This document shows, piece after piece, positions 7,354 through 16,685 of a stretch of 64,000 nucleotides of DNA. The notes under the pieces are model-generated. The model was not told the origin of the DNA. It ran no database searches and was given only the letters and a program-made list of their open reading frames with translations. The DNA lies in contig NZ_AHCB03000006.1 in the NCBI RefSeq assembly GCF_000238335.3, positions 62,001-126,000 on the forward strand. Reading direction: 5' to 3'. Numbering within the stretch: the stretch's first letter is position 1; each line of letters begins with the position of its first letter. Source of the stretch: Pseudoalteromonas marina (GTDB lineage: Bacteria > Pseudomonadota > Gammaproteobacteria > Enterobacterales > Alteromonadaceae). A program made the translations under genes and the position numbers.

Positions 7354-9714
7354 TTAAAAATCAGGCAGAAAAAGCTGACCGAGGTTGTTTTTTTTATTAT
7401 CTATCACTAAGGCATCAAATATTGCTGCAGATATCGGAACCAGCTGTCTCTGTTGGTATAATGGGTAATTAAGTGCATTTTTTCCATTAAATATTTCTGC
7501 CCCTGACATCGCATAAACATACTCTATAATTTGCCCGCGCCTGACTTCAAAGTCAGGATGTTCTGCCTTGTGTTTTTTTACCGCTTGTACATGTGGTGGA
7601 ATATTTTTTTCGTAATCGTTTAGATTTCTACCAAGGCGTTTTTTGTAAACAAGCTTTTGATCAAACTCACCGGCAAAAAGTCGCTTAGTATAATCTTTTA
7701 CTATTTCGTCAAGTTGGGCAATTTCAAACTGTGAATCAAACAAAGCCTCAAATAGCTCTTTTTGAAACTCTTGGGCAAATTCAGTCCAATCACTTCTCAC
7801 GGTTTCCATACCTTTAAAGACGATTTTAGATTCATCACCTTTTGCTATTTTACCAACGTAACGTTTTTTAGAGCCCGTTTTTTTATCGCGAATTGTAGGC
7901 ATAAAAAAGGGACTGTAATGGGTTTCAAATTCAATTTCTAAATAGCTTTTTAAATTAAAATGCTTCGCTATATGCCGCTCCCACTGATGATTAATATGAG
8001 TCATCAATTCATTACCAATTTTATTGCAGCATTGGGCAGTTAAGCTCTCATCCACTTTTACAAAAATTGAGTCTGTATCACCATAAATAACACTGTACCC
8101 AAGCTCCTCCATCCATTTACGCGTCGTTTGCATAATTTCATGGCCGCGCAGCGTAATAGAACTTGATAAACGAGGATCATAAAATCGACATCCCTTAGAT
8201 CCAAGTACACCATATAAGCTGTTCATAATAATTTTAATTGCTTGCGATAACATTGGTTGGTTGGTGTCTTTGGCGTTTTGACGGGTTTTAGTTAGGTATT
8301 CAATTAACTTTGGTAAATGATGCTCACTACGAGAAAACACTGCATTATTAAAGCCTTGTATTGCATCATTAGGGGCATTTAACCCTTTTATTAACCCTAG
8401 GGGATCAATACAAAAAGTGCGCATAATAGAGGGGTATAAACTTTTAAAATCTAAAACCAGAATATTTTTATAAAGCCCAGGCAATGAGTCCATCACGTAA
8501 CCACCAGGGCTGTCAAAAGACAAACCATGGTCGCCTAAATTAGGGGCTACATAACCACTGCGGTGCAGCAAGGGTAAATACAAATTAGTAAAAGCAGCTA
8601 CAGAGCCGCCCATTCGCTCAAGCTCAAGGCCTGTTAACTGTGTGCGAACAATTGCAAACTCATATAAATTTAATTTTGTGAAAATACGATTAACTAGAAT
8701 ACAGTCTTGGCGGTTGTAAGCCGCTAGAGTCAGTTTATCCTCATTAAATTGACGAATAATTTCGCCTAACCGGTTATCTGATTGAATTAGCTTGGCTTCA
8801 CCTAATACTTTTTCGGCAATGTTCCCTAAAGAGTAATTATCAAAGTGGTAAGTCGCATTTTTTAAAGTGTCAATTCCATCAACAACACATCTCCCTGGCA
8901 ACGTAAGGCGTGTATAGTGCCCCGTATTGATATTAATTGGTTGGTTATCTCTGCCCAATTTAAGGGAAATACCAAGCGCTTCAGCACGGGTATTAAGTAC
9001 TGTAAAATCAAATTCTATTACATTCCACCCAATAATAATGTCGGGATCATTACTACTTAAATAAGTATGTAACTTTGTAAGTAACTCAAGCTCATCTAAA
9101 CACCAGTCAATGTTGATTTGTTCACTATGATTGTGTGGTTCGCCAATCATTAAAACGCAGTCAAGTCCATTACCAACAAGACCAATTGAAAACAGAACTC
9201 CTTCCCCATCACATTCAATGTCTAATGACAGCGACTTAAGCTTAGGCGTGTAATCTGTATTTGCTTTCAATTTTGCGTTTTGTATAAGTAAAAAGCCGTT
9301 TTTTTGACTAACATCTCCAGTAACCCAAACACCACCTCTAATAAAGCGCTCCATTAAAAAGCGATCGCTGTGGCGAATATCACCCTCGTAAACAGTTATA
9401 GTGTTTTCAAATAATGTTCGTGCCTTATAAAGACTGCTGGTATTGTTAAAATAGCAGGCAACACAGCCTTTGCCGCTAAAGTGACTCATTTCAACTGTTT
9501 TAAAATTAACACTTATACGTGCGCTATCTAATAACTGCTGGGCATGTTGCTGTTGTTCTTGTGCAATAAAAAACACAGCTTGCTGATTTTCAATAACAAC
9601 TTTAATTGGGCCGTGATCGGATGCAAGCCAATAGCATAGTGTGATCCCCTCACTATGTTTAGACGAATATTGTTGCCTTGATAAAATAAAGCCCTGATAG
9701 ATTGCTTGTGTCAA
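7354..9714 (-). CDS. polB: DNA polymerase II (family B, with proofreading exonuclease)
   Basis: About 786 residues, against 783 in E. coli Pol II. Exonuclease motifs: LSLDIECDGEG (about 165) and NVIEFDFTVLN; polymerase motif A DFKSLYPSI (about 422), motif B region KIIMNSLYGVLGS, motif C YGDTDSIF (about 544). Pol II is a damage-tolerant, proofreading polymerase usually under SOS control. TTG 9714 is preferred as start: the protein then begins like E. coli PolB shortly before GFILSR, GGGAT lies upstream, and the gene no longer abuts dinG. An ATG at 9771 is possible but leaves 3 nt to the divergent dinG start. Confidence 0.9.
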   Translation of the reverse strand: MTQAIYQGFILSRQQYSSKHSEGITLCYWLASDHGPIKVVIENQQAVFFIAQEQQQHAQQLLDSARISVNFKTVEMSHFSGKGCVACYFNNTSSLYKARTLFENTITVYEGDIRHSDRFLMERFIRGGVWVTGDVSQKNGFLLIQNAKLKANTDYTPKLKSLSLDIECDGEGVLFSIGLVGNGLDCVLMIGEPHNHSEQINIDWCLDELELLTKLHTYLSSNDPDIIIGWNVIEFDFTVLNTRAEALGISLKLGRDNQPININTGHYTRLTLPGRCVVDGIDTLKNATYHFDNYSLGNIAEKVLGEAKLIQSDNRLGEIIRQFNEDKLTLAAYNRQDCILVNRIFTKLNLYEFAIVRTQLTGLELERMGGSVAAFTNLYLPLLHRSGYVAPNLGDHGLSFDSPGGYVMDSLPGLYKNILVLDFKSLYPSIMRTFCIDPLGLIKGLNAPNDAIQGFNNAVFSRSEHHLPKLIEYLTKTRQNAKDTNQPMLSQAIKIIMNSLYGVLGSKGCRFYDPRLSSSITLRGHEIMQTTRKWMEELGYSVIYGDTDSIFVKVDESLTAQCCNKIGNELMTHINHQWERHIAKHFNLKSYLEIEFETHYSPFFMPTIRDKKTGSKKRYVGKIAKGDESKIVFKGMETVRSDWTEFAQEFQKELFEALFDSQFEIAQLDEIVKDYTKRLFAGEFDQKLVYKKRLGRNLNDYEKNIPPHVQAVKKHKAEHPDFEVRRGQIIEYVYAMSGAEIFNGKNALNYPLYQQRQLVPISAAIFDALVIDNKKNNLGQLFLPDF

Positions 9715-9774
9715 TGCACGATCCCACTTAATATACACACTGTAATTATATACATACTTTAGGCAAATCATTCC

Positions 9775-11850
9775 ATGCTTTCTGACTCTCTAAAAAAAAC
9801 TATTAGGCAAGTGCATCAGCATGTGGCTAAAAACCTGAATGATTATAGGCCGCGCAGCAGTCAAAATTACCTTGTTGCAGAAATTGCAAAAACATTAGCT
9901 GGTGAGTATCACAAAAAACAACGAATTTGCGTCATAGAAGCTGGCACAGGTACCGGTAAGTCACTTGCTTATTGTTTGGGGGCCTTGCCTTTAGCATTGG
10001 CACAAAAAAAGAAGCTAGTAATTTCTACGGCTACAGTGGCATTGCAAGAGCAATTAATTGCAAAAGAACTGCCTTTTTTTAAAACACATTCTGGGCTCGA
10101 CTTTAAGTTTGATTTAGTTAAAGGGCGCCACCGCTATATTTGCGCCCATAAACTTCATAATGCTGTTAATGGTGATAGCCAAACTCAAATGGACTTTATG
10201 CCAACGCTTACCTCTCCACTAAGTGATATGGAAAGCAAGTGCTTGCAAGGGCTATACGATGCTTACGTAAATAAAAAATGGCAAGGCGATAGAGATAGCT
10301 GGGCAGATACAATTCCCGACAGAGTTTGGAATTTAATTGCTTGCGACAAGCATGCTTGTCAGCGCCAAATGAAAGCGCATTTGACTTGCCCATTTCAATT
10401 AGCTCGCCAACAACTCATGCAAATGGATGTGCTGGTTATTAATCACTCTCTGCTACTGGCTGATTTAGACTTAGGCGGTGGTAAAATTTTACCCGAGCCA
10501 GACAACACTATTTATGTAATTGATGAAGCACACCATTTAGCCCATATAACACGCGATTTTTCGTCTGCTGCAGCAACCATTAAAGGCACAATAGAATGGC
10601 TCGATAAGCTCACTAAATTCAGTGGAAAAATGGCAAAAGTGCTAGTAGGACAAGGAGCCATAGGTCAAAACTTTAAGCTTTGCGATAGTATAAACGATGC
10701 AAATAAAGACCTAAAAGTAGTGAGAGATATTCTTGATAATGCTGACTTTGAATATTCAAAAGACGACACATACCGTTTCGAACATGGTGAAATACCCAAA
10801 TCGCTACACAGCAAAGCAAAAGATATAAGCGAAGCCACACAAGATGCACTGCGTTGTTTAAATAAAATGCACGACACCCTTACACAAGATGTGAGCGACG
10901 GCGACATAAAACCTTATATTGCCGATCCTATTCTTGCTGAAAGCGGTCACTACATTAATCGTTTAGAACAACTAAATAAATTATGGTTTAGTTATGCCAA
11001 CAAAGGAGAAGGCATACCCCACGCACGTTGGATAAAACGCCTTGAGTACAAAAGTCATCATGACCACCTTTTAAGCGACTGCCCCATTGAAGTAGGCTAC
11101 TACCTAAAAGACAAACTTTGGAACGAGTGCGCCGGCGCTGTTTTATGTTCTGCCACATTAAGTGCACTTGGTTCGTTTGACCATTTTGCTTATGAAAGTG
11201 GTTTAGCAAAAGAGGAAGGCGTTAAATTTATAAAGGTTCCCTCGCCCTTTGATTACCCAAAACAGGCAACATTACGCATTCCTGTGTCTAAAGTTGAACC
11301 TACCGATAAAGACTTTAGCGATCACTTAGCAACCACCTTGCCAGAGTATTTAAGCACTAAAAAGGCAAACTTAGTCTTGTTTGCCTCGTACTGGCAAATG
11401 GACCATGTAGCAAAGTTTCTTAGAACAAAAGGTTTTAACTTATTAGTACAAGGTGAGATGTCGAGAGAGTCACTGCTTAAAAAACACAGTCAAAATATTG
11501 ATAGCGGTAAAGGTAGTATTTTATTTGGTACGCAAAGCCTTTCAGAAGGTCTTGATTTACCTGGTAAATATTTAGAGAACCTCATTATCACAAAAATCCC
11601 TTTTGCTGTACCTACCTCTCCAATAGAAGAAGCGCAAGCAGAATTTGTGCAAAGCAAGGGCGGTAATCCGTTTTTAACAATTACAGTCCCTGATGCTGCT
11701 AAGAAATTGGTACAAAGCTGTGGTAGACTGCTGCGAAAAGAGAGTGACGAAGGCTGTATTACTATTCTTGATAGGCGTTTAGTAACCAAACGCTACGGTA
11801 AAGCCATGCTCGACACCCTACCACCATTTAAAAGACAAATAGACTATTAA
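9775..11850 (+). CDS. dinG: ATP-dependent DNA helicase DinG
   Basis: 691 residues; superfamily 2 XPD-like iron-sulphur helicase. Walker A GTGTGKS at 57-63, four cysteines at about 123, 190, 195 and 205 that match the 4Fe-4S cluster cysteines of E. coli DinG (120, 194, 199, 205), a DEAH box in VIDEAHHLAH, and C-terminal motif VI near CGRLLRKESDEG. It unwinds 5'-3', clears R-loops and aids fork passage through transcription. It is divergent from polB and its TAA shares one base with the ATG of the next gene, implying translational coupling. Confidence 0.92.
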   Translation: MLSDSLKKTIRQVHQHVAKNLNDYRPRSSQNYLVAEIAKTLAGEYHKKQRICVIEAGTGTGKSLAYCLGALPLALAQKKKLVISTATVALQEQLIAKELPFFKTHSGLDFKFDLVKGRHRYICAHKLHNAVNGDSQTQMDFMPTLTSPLSDMESKCLQGLYDAYVNKKWQGDRDSWADTIPDRVWNLIACDKHACQRQMKAHLTCPFQLARQQLMQMDVLVINHSLLLADLDLGGGKILPEPDNTIYVIDEAHHLAHITRDFSSAAATIKGTIEWLDKLTKFSGKMAKVLVGQGAIGQNFKLCDSINDANKDLKVVRDILDNADFEYSKDDTYRFEHGEIPKSLHSKAKDISEATQDALRCLNKMHDTLTQDVSDGDIKPYIADPILAESGHYINRLEQLNKLWFSYANKGEGIPHARWIKRLEYKSHHDHLLSDCPIEVGYYLKDKLWNECAGAVLCSATLSALGSFDHFAYESGLAKEEGVKFIKVPSPFDYPKQATLRIPVSKVEPTDKDFSDHLATTLPEYLSTKKANLVLFASYWQMDHVAKFLRTKGFNLLVQGEMSRESLLKKHSQNIDSGKGSILFGTQSLSEGLDLPGKYLENLIITKIPFAVPTSPIEEAQAEFVQSKGGNPFLTITVPDAAKKLVQSCGRLLRKESDEGCITILDRRLVTKRYGKAMLDTLPPFKRQIDY

Positions 11851-12626
11851 TGTTTGAACTCGCACTCGACCCGACAACTTGGGCAATTTTATGTGCTGTT
11901 GCATTGGCAGCAGGCTTTATAGATGCAATAGCCGGTGGCGGTGGCATGTTAACCGTGCCCGCATTACTTACAGCTGGTTTACCACCGCACCTAACATTAG
12001 GTACTAATAAACTCGCTGCGAGCTTTGGTTCGTTAACAGCAAGTTTTACCTATTACAAAAAAAACCTTTTTAGCCCCAAGTTTTGGTTGGCATCAATTAT
12101 CGCAACCGCAATAGGCGCGCTACTTGGTACGGTTATTGTTGATTATTTAAGCATCGACTTTTTAAATAAGTTGCTACCAATTATTATAATTGTTGTTGCC
12201 TGCTATAGCTTATTTGGAAATTTGAGCACCACACAAGGTGATGAGTTACCAAAACTCAACAATACAATGAAAATAAAGCAATGGGTCCAAGGCCTAGCAC
12301 TCGGTTTTTTTGATGGATTAGCAGGCCCAGGCACCGGCACATTTTGGACCGCGTCTAACGGCATGCTTTATAAAATGAACTTGCTTCTTAATTGCGGTTT
12401 AGCCCGCTCTATGAACTTTGTGTCTAACTTTATTTCTCTTATAACCTTTGTAGCTTTAGGGCATGTAAACTTTTTGCTTGGTATAACAATGGGCTTTTTT
12501 ATTATGTTAGGAGCCTGGTTTGGTGCGCACTCTGCAATTAGGTTTGGTAGTAAATTTATACGCCCTGTTTTTAATACCATGGTTATACTTTTAGCATTAA
12601 AACTCATTTACGAGGCTTACTTTTAG
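11850..12626 (+). CDS. TSUP/TauE-SafE family membrane permease (YfcA-like)
   Basis: 258 residues with seven to eight hydrophobic segments. The glycine-rich AGFIDAIAGGGGMLTVPALL near the N-terminus and its repeat LGFFDGLAGPGTGTFWT in the middle are the twin signatures of the TSUP family (sulfite exporter TauE/SafE). E. coli YfcA is the closest named relative I recognise. Family members move sulfur oxyanions or organosulfonates; the substrate here is unknown. It overlaps dinG by one base and priC starts one base after its stop, so the three likely form one transcript. Confidence 0.88.
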   Translation: MFELALDPTTWAILCAVALAAGFIDAIAGGGGMLTVPALLTAGLPPHLTLGTNKLAASFGSLTASFTYYKKNLFSPKFWLASIIATAIGALLGTVIVDYLSIDFLNKLLPIIIIVVACYSLFGNLSTTQGDELPKLNNTMKIKQWVQGLALGFFDGLAGPGTGTFWTASNGMLYKMNLLLNCGLARSMNFVSNFISLITFVALGHVNFLLGITMGFFIMLGAWFGAHSAIRFGSKFIRPVFNTMVILLALKLIYEAYF

Positions 12627-12627
12627 C

Positions 12628-13236
12628 ATGCAAGTGAATGCATTAGAAAAACTACAACAGCAAGTTACTTCGCTCAAGCAACAAGCTGAGCAATTTGACA
12701 GAGCTAAATTGTTTGCTAAAAACCGTTATATGCAAGCACAACCTAGCCTATTTGACCGCGCTGTATTTCAAACTAAAAGCATGAACCTGGCTGATTACGT
12801 AAACGAAATAGAAGAAGAAGTAGCAAGCTTACCACCAAGCGATCACCGCCATGCTTATACCTACGCGCTAGAGCGAATTGCATCGCAAGTCCAGGCCGTA
12901 TTTAATGTCATTAAATCAACACCAATTTGGGAAAAAGAAAATAAAAGTCGGTATAAACCTCGCCCAAAACAAGCTGTTTATAAGCAAGCTGTAAAAAAAG
13001 TGATGCAGTCTTCTCATGAACTTTACGACGAGTTAAAACAAAACCATGAGTTTGAACGCCGCTTAATGCTGATGATAGAAGAGCGTAAAATGCAAATGGA
13101 AAATGCATCCCCAGCAAAAGCCCAAAAGCTTAACCTTGAAATATTAAGTACTCACGCACGTTTAGGTCGATGCAGAAAAGCCATTTCAGCCACTGAAGAT
13201 AAAATACAACAAGTAGAAAAACAGCAACTCCGTTAG
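12628..13236 (+). CDS. priC: Primosomal replication protein PriC (N'')
   Basis: 202 residues, mostly helical and basic. SLFDRAVFQTK and the spaced Q/E helical regions with EERKMQMENA are characteristic of PriC (PF07445). PriC reloads DnaB at stalled forks with gaps on the leading strand. The 1-nt spacing after the TSUP gene and the presence of ybaM downstream (adjacent to priC in E. coli) support the call. Confidence 0.85.
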   Translation: MQVNALEKLQQQVTSLKQQAEQFDRAKLFAKNRYMQAQPSLFDRAVFQTKSMNLADYVNEIEEEVASLPPSDHRHAYTYALERIASQVQAVFNVIKSTPIWEKENKSRYKPRPKQAVYKQAVKKVMQSSHELYDELKQNHEFERRLMLMIEERKMQMENASPAKAQKLNLEILSTHARLGRCRKAISATEDKIQQVEKQQLR

Positions 13237-13246
13237 GGCTTTTTTC

Positions 13247-14146
13247 ATGCAGCTATACTACCACCCTCTTTATTCAAATTTGCCTTTGCCCGAAAGGCAC
13301 CGCTTTCCAATTCAAAAATATCAACGGCTTAAAACCGAAATAGAGCATTTAGGCTTTTTACCAACCGCATTCAAGCAGCCCGCTAAGGCAAGCCCCTCGC
13401 AATTGGCCTTATGTCATAGCGAGCAATATATTAATAATTTTTTAACTGGAAACTTATCTGATAAAGCGATAAAAAAGATAGGCTTTCCTTATTCGGCTCA
13501 ATTAGTTGAACGAACATTGCTGTCTGTCGGTGGGAGTATTCAAGCAGCAGAAGAGGCTTTAAAAAGCGGACTAGCCTGCAATTTAAGCGGTGGTTATCAC
13601 CATGCCTATAGCGATTACGGCAGTGGTTTTTGTATATTTAACGATTTAGCCATAGCGGCCACACACTTATTAAATACTCATAAAGCTAAAACTGTGCTGA
13701 TTTTTGATTGCGACGTGCACCAAGGCGACGGCACAGCGCAGATTATTAATCAGCAAAGCCATAAAAATATCATTACTTGCTCAATTCATTGCGAGCAAAA
13801 CTTTCCGCGTTTAAAGCAGCAATCTGATTACGACTTTTCTTTACCTGCTAAATCTGGCGACGATGAGTATATCGACACATTACAACACTCACTTGCGCTG
13901 TGTGTAAGTATCCATCAGCCAGATATTATTCTGTACAACGCGGGCGCAGACATTTACACAAAAGATGAGCTAGGTTTATTAAATGTATCTATTACAGGTG
14001 TTTATGAACGAGATCTTTTTGTTCTTGATTTTTGTAAGCAACATAACATTCCCCTTATGTGTGGTTTAGGCGGCGGTTACCAACGTAATTTAGACAGCTT
14101 AATCAATGTGCATAAACAACTATTTAAAGCGGCTATCGATTTATAA
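13247..14146 (+). CDS. Histone deacetylase-fold zinc hydrolase (class IV/bacterial)
   Basis: 299 residues. HDAC catalytic residues are visible: the HH pair in GGYHHAYSDYG (118-119), metal ligands in FDCDVHQGDG (Asp156, His158), the third ligand in NAGADIYTKDELG, and the catalytic Tyr region GLGGGYQRN. Bacterial members deacetylate acetyl-lysine, polyamines or acetoin-related small molecules; substrate here is not known. It begins 10 nt after priC and is probably in the same operon. Confidence 0.88.
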   Translation: MQLYYHPLYSNLPLPERHRFPIQKYQRLKTEIEHLGFLPTAFKQPAKASPSQLALCHSEQYINNFLTGNLSDKAIKKIGFPYSAQLVERTLLSVGGSIQAAEEALKSGLACNLSGGYHHAYSDYGSGFCIFNDLAIAATHLLNTHKAKTVLIFDCDVHQGDGTAQIINQQSHKNIITCSIHCEQNFPRLKQQSDYDFSLPAKSGDDEYIDTLQHSLALCVSIHQPDIILYNAGADIYTKDELGLLNVSITGVYERDLFVLDFCKQHNIPLMCGLGGGYQRNLDSLINVHKQLFKAAIDL

Positions 14147-14197
14147 CAATCCTTAGTATAGACTTACTTAAATGGAACATAACAAAGCGGTAGGAAC

Positions 14198-14479
14198 ATG
14201 CGATTACACGACGATATACATAACTATTACGAAAAAATTGTTGTTGAAGAAATCATAAAACGAAAACTAGACGAAAAATATGACGACGACGTTATGGCCG
14301 ACTTTTGCTGTACCGTGTTAAACCAACTGCCACCTCGTTACATTCGTTACGACGTAGATATGGCGTTTTATTTACCACAAGCTGAACGCATACACATGGA
14401 AGAACGTGTTCAAACCGCTATTGATGTGGCTATTAGTCAAATATCTAAAAAGAAAAATTTAAATGACCAACCCTCTTGA
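14198..14479 (+). CDS. ComFB family protein
   Basis: 93 residues. The DIHNYYEKIVVEEI start and CCTVLNQLPPRYIRYDVDM centre match late-competence protein ComFB (PF10719). ComFB proteins have been described as small cyclic-dinucleotide-binding or regulatory dimers; the role in this organism is inference. GGTAGGAAC is the ribosome site. Its last 17 nt overlap ybaM in another frame. Confidence 0.82.
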   Translation: MRLHDDIHNYYEKIVVEEIIKRKLDEKYDDDVMADFCCTVLNQLPPRYIRYDVDMAFYLPQAERIHMEERVQTAIDVAISQISKKKNLNDQPS

Positions 14480-14615
14480 GGAAGCGCCAACGCATATTAA
14501 ACTCGCTGTTGATTTAATTATGATACTGGAGCAACACAACGTAGAGCCTGAAGAAGTATTAAAAGCGCTCGATATAGTGAAAAGTGACTTTGAAAAGAAG
14601 CTAGTTAACAACTAG
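14463..14615 (+). CDS. ybaM: YbaM family small protein (DUF2496)
   Basis: 50 residues: APTHIKLAVDLIMILEQ, then VLKALDIVKSDFEKKL. This aligns residue by residue with E. coli YbaM (APDDVKLAVDLIVLLEE, VLRALDIVKRDYEKKL). Function unknown. In E. coli ybaM neighbours priC, and here it ends the priC transcript, overlapping the ComFB gene by 17 nt; TTGAGGAAG cannot be its site because it lies inside the gene, so translation is probably coupled to comFB. Confidence 0.88.
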   Translation: MTNPLEEAPTHIKLAVDLIMILEQHNVEPEEVLKALDIVKSDFEKKLVNN

Positions 14616-14619
14616 CTTC
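14597..14619. terminator. Hairpin overlapping both stop codons of ybaM and the lipoprotein gene
   Basis: GAAGCTAGTT, loop AAC, AACTAGCTTC: a 10-bp perfect stem that contains the stop codons of both convergent genes. No long T-run follows, so termination strength is uncertain. Confidence 0.55.
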
Positions 14620-15142
14620 ATTCAACTGTGTCTACTTCATACACAGTGACCGCTCCGTCACGTTTAGTGCAATCAATTTTAATTTCGCCAAATGTTCTTC
14701 TAGCTGATGTTGACCTTCGGCAAGTCATGTTTTGAGCTTTAACACCAAACTGCTTAATGTAGAGCGCAACAATTGCATCTATTTGCTGCTTCTCTTCTAA
14801 TGTTGCAGCGGCATAGAAAGTATCATATTGATGTGACCAATTTTCAACGCCAGCTTCTGCAGCTACACCTAACCACCCCATGCCAAGTTTGGTTGATTGA
14901 TCTAAATATTGACCTTTTAAAAACATAAACGCTAGGGTGTATTGTGCGCTTTTATACCCAAGTGCTGCAGGCTCTTTTAAATCATTAAAAGATTGTTCGT
15001 ACAGCCCGTTTTTATAGGCTTTAATACCGTTGTATTCTTTTTTCTTCATTGTATTATCGCTGTATAAATTAACTGGGGTCGACCCACACCCACTTAATAA
15101 ACTCACAGCCAAAATTGCTGTAGCCAGTAAATACCTAACCAT
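14618..15142 (-). CDS. Lipoprotein with Sel1-like repeat region
   Basis: 174 residues. Lipobox LLSGC at residues 15-19 marks a lipoprotein. YKNGLYEQSFNDLKEPAALGYKSAQYTLAFMFLKGQ resembles one Sel1/TPR-like repeat; the C-terminal part contains a Cys pair (C...C) in MTCRRST and IDCTKRDG. No enzyme signature. Likely an envelope protein of unknown role. It starts 104 nt from the divergent EamA gene. Confidence 0.75.
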   Translation of the reverse strand: MVRYLLATAILAVSLLSGCGSTPVNLYSDNTMKKKEYNGIKAYKNGLYEQSFNDLKEPAALGYKSAQYTLAFMFLKGQYLDQSTKLGMGWLGVAAEAGVENWSHQYDTFYAAATLEEKQQIDAIVALYIKQFGVKAQNMTCRRSTSARRTFGEIKIDCTKRDGAVTVYEVDTVE

Positions 15143-15245
15143 AACTAGTCCTTTATTATTTTTAATATGCGAGTACCGAATCTGGCTTACACTCTTCGTA
15201 AAGCCTGTTATTCTATAACTCTATTCGTATAATTAAAATATTATC

Positions 15246-16130
15246 ATGAGCTTAGCAAGTTTACTTCGATTATTTTTTCTGGCTGCAATTTGGGGCGCGT
15301 CATTTTTATTTATGCGCATGGCCGCCACTAGTTTAGGGCCCGCAGTCTTAATAGAATTTAGAGTCGGCTTTGCGGCACTCACACTATTTATAGTTGCGCT
15401 GTATTTAAAACGTCGCTTGGCGTTTACTAAACACAAAAAGCACTTTTTTATAATTGGCGCTCTTAACTCCGCCCTGCCTTTTTTACTTTTTGCTTATGCC
15501 GCGCAAACTATCAGCGCATCTACGTTATCTATTTTAAATTCTACAACGCCTATTTGGGGCGCAGTTGTGGGTATTATCTGGAGTAAAACCAAGCCAACTA
15601 AGAGTATGGTTTTAGGCTTGCTGTTGGGTTTAGTAGGTGTGGCAATTTTAGTTGGGCAAAACCATCTTATATTAAATACTCAGTCACTTATTGCTATTGT
15701 AGCAGCGCTAAGCGCTTCATTTTGTTATGCCATTGCATCCCATTACACAAAAAATGCGCCAAAGCTTGCACCGTTTGATAACGCACACGGCTCAATGTGG
15801 GCAGCAAGTTTTATGGTACTGCCCCTTATACTTTTTATGCCAATGCGTGAAGTGCCAACCACCAACGTTATGCTTGGCGTTTTAGCCCTTGGCGTAGTAT
15901 GTACAGCGCTTGCTTATATTTTATTTTTTAAGCTTATTGACGATATAGGCCCAACCTCAGCTTTAACGGTCACGTTTTTAATTCCGCTATTTGGCATTTT
16001 TTGGGGACATTTAATTTTAGATGAGCAAATTGGGCCAAACACGTTACTAGGCGCTTTATTTGTTATTGTGGGCACTATGCTGGTTACTGGATTTTTACCG
16101 CGAAAAAAGCACCTAGCTAAAACACGCTAA
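15246..16130 (+). CDS. EamA/DMT family transporter
   Basis: 294 residues with ten predicted membrane helices in two homologous halves (EamA repeats at about 5-135 and 150-285). AAIWGASFLFMRMA at the start and PTSALTVTFLIPLFGIFWG in the second half are typical drug/metabolite exporter sequences. It could export amino acids, nucleobases or other metabolites; the substrate cannot be read from sequence. Its 3' end forms part of a terminator hairpin. Confidence 0.88.
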   Translation: MSLASLLRLFFLAAIWGASFLFMRMAATSLGPAVLIEFRVGFAALTLFIVALYLKRRLAFTKHKKHFFIIGALNSALPFLLFAYAAQTISASTLSILNSTTPIWGAVVGIIWSKTKPTKSMVLGLLLGLVGVAILVGQNHLILNTQSLIAIVAALSASFCYAIASHYTKNAPKLAPFDNAHGSMWAASFMVLPLILFMPMREVPTTNVMLGVLALGVVCTALAYILFFKLIDDIGPTSALTVTFLIPLFGIFWGHLILDEQIGPNTLLGALFVIVGTMLVTGFLPRKKHLAKTR

Positions 16131-16138
16131 GTGCTTTT
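16105..16138. terminator. Terminator between EamA gene and lipoprotein gene
   Basis: AAAAGCACcTAGC pairs with GCTAaGTGCTTTT (one mismatch) across an 8-nt loop; the left arm lies inside the EamA coding region. A-rich and T-rich flanks suit both directions. Confidence 0.7.
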
Positions 16139-16147
16139 ACAAAGCGC

Positions 16148-16660
16148 TTACTTTTGTGCTTTTTTGCTTAAGTTTTCAATTAAGTCTTGTGCGCTATAGC
16201 TATTGTCTCTGGGTTTAATGCCTTTGCCCATTTTAATATCAATCAGGGTGTGCACTTCTTTACGTTTATCATGGTTGCTTACCTGTACGCCTACGCTGCT
16301 TGTTGGGCGTGCGCGTGTTTCGCAGGTTAATAAACCGCAGCTTCGCTCATATTGCTGGCTATGTGATGCACTAATAGATGACGCGGGCGCTTGCGATTTA
16401 GACTCAACAAAGGTTTCTTTATTCGTTACAACAAACCAGTCGTAGCCTTGCGCTTGGGTAAGCTCAGCCGCGCGTAACAATGCATAGTCACCGGCATCTG
16501 CTACGTTGTTTGACACACTTTTAAACTCTACTCGGTATTGATCGTCGCTAATTTTTTGCTCGCTGTAACCTTGTGAGCCATTATTCGCGGCGCGGTAATC
16601 AGGTTTAGATGCGCAACCCGCCATAAGTAAAATACTGATAATTAAAATAGATGTTTTCAT
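16148..16660 (-). CDS. CC0125/CC1285-type lipoprotein
   Basis: 170 residues with lipobox LLMAGC at 11-16. The core YRVEFKSVSNNVADAGDYALLRAAELTQAQGYDWFVV is the family signature: a small domain found in many proteobacterial lipoproteins of unknown function. It is the third gene of the ECF sigma operon, 25 nt after the anti-sigma gene, and so probably under the same control. Confidence 0.8.
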   Translation of the reverse strand: MKTSILIISILLMAGCASKPDYRAANNGSQGYSEQKISDDQYRVEFKSVSNNVADAGDYALLRAAELTQAQGYDWFVVTNKETFVESKSQAPASSISASHSQQYERSCGLLTCETRARPTSSVGVQVSNHDKRKEVHTLIDIKMGKGIKPRDNSYSAQDLIENLSKKAQK

Positions 16661-16685
16661 AATTCACCTCGTTTTATACACATTA

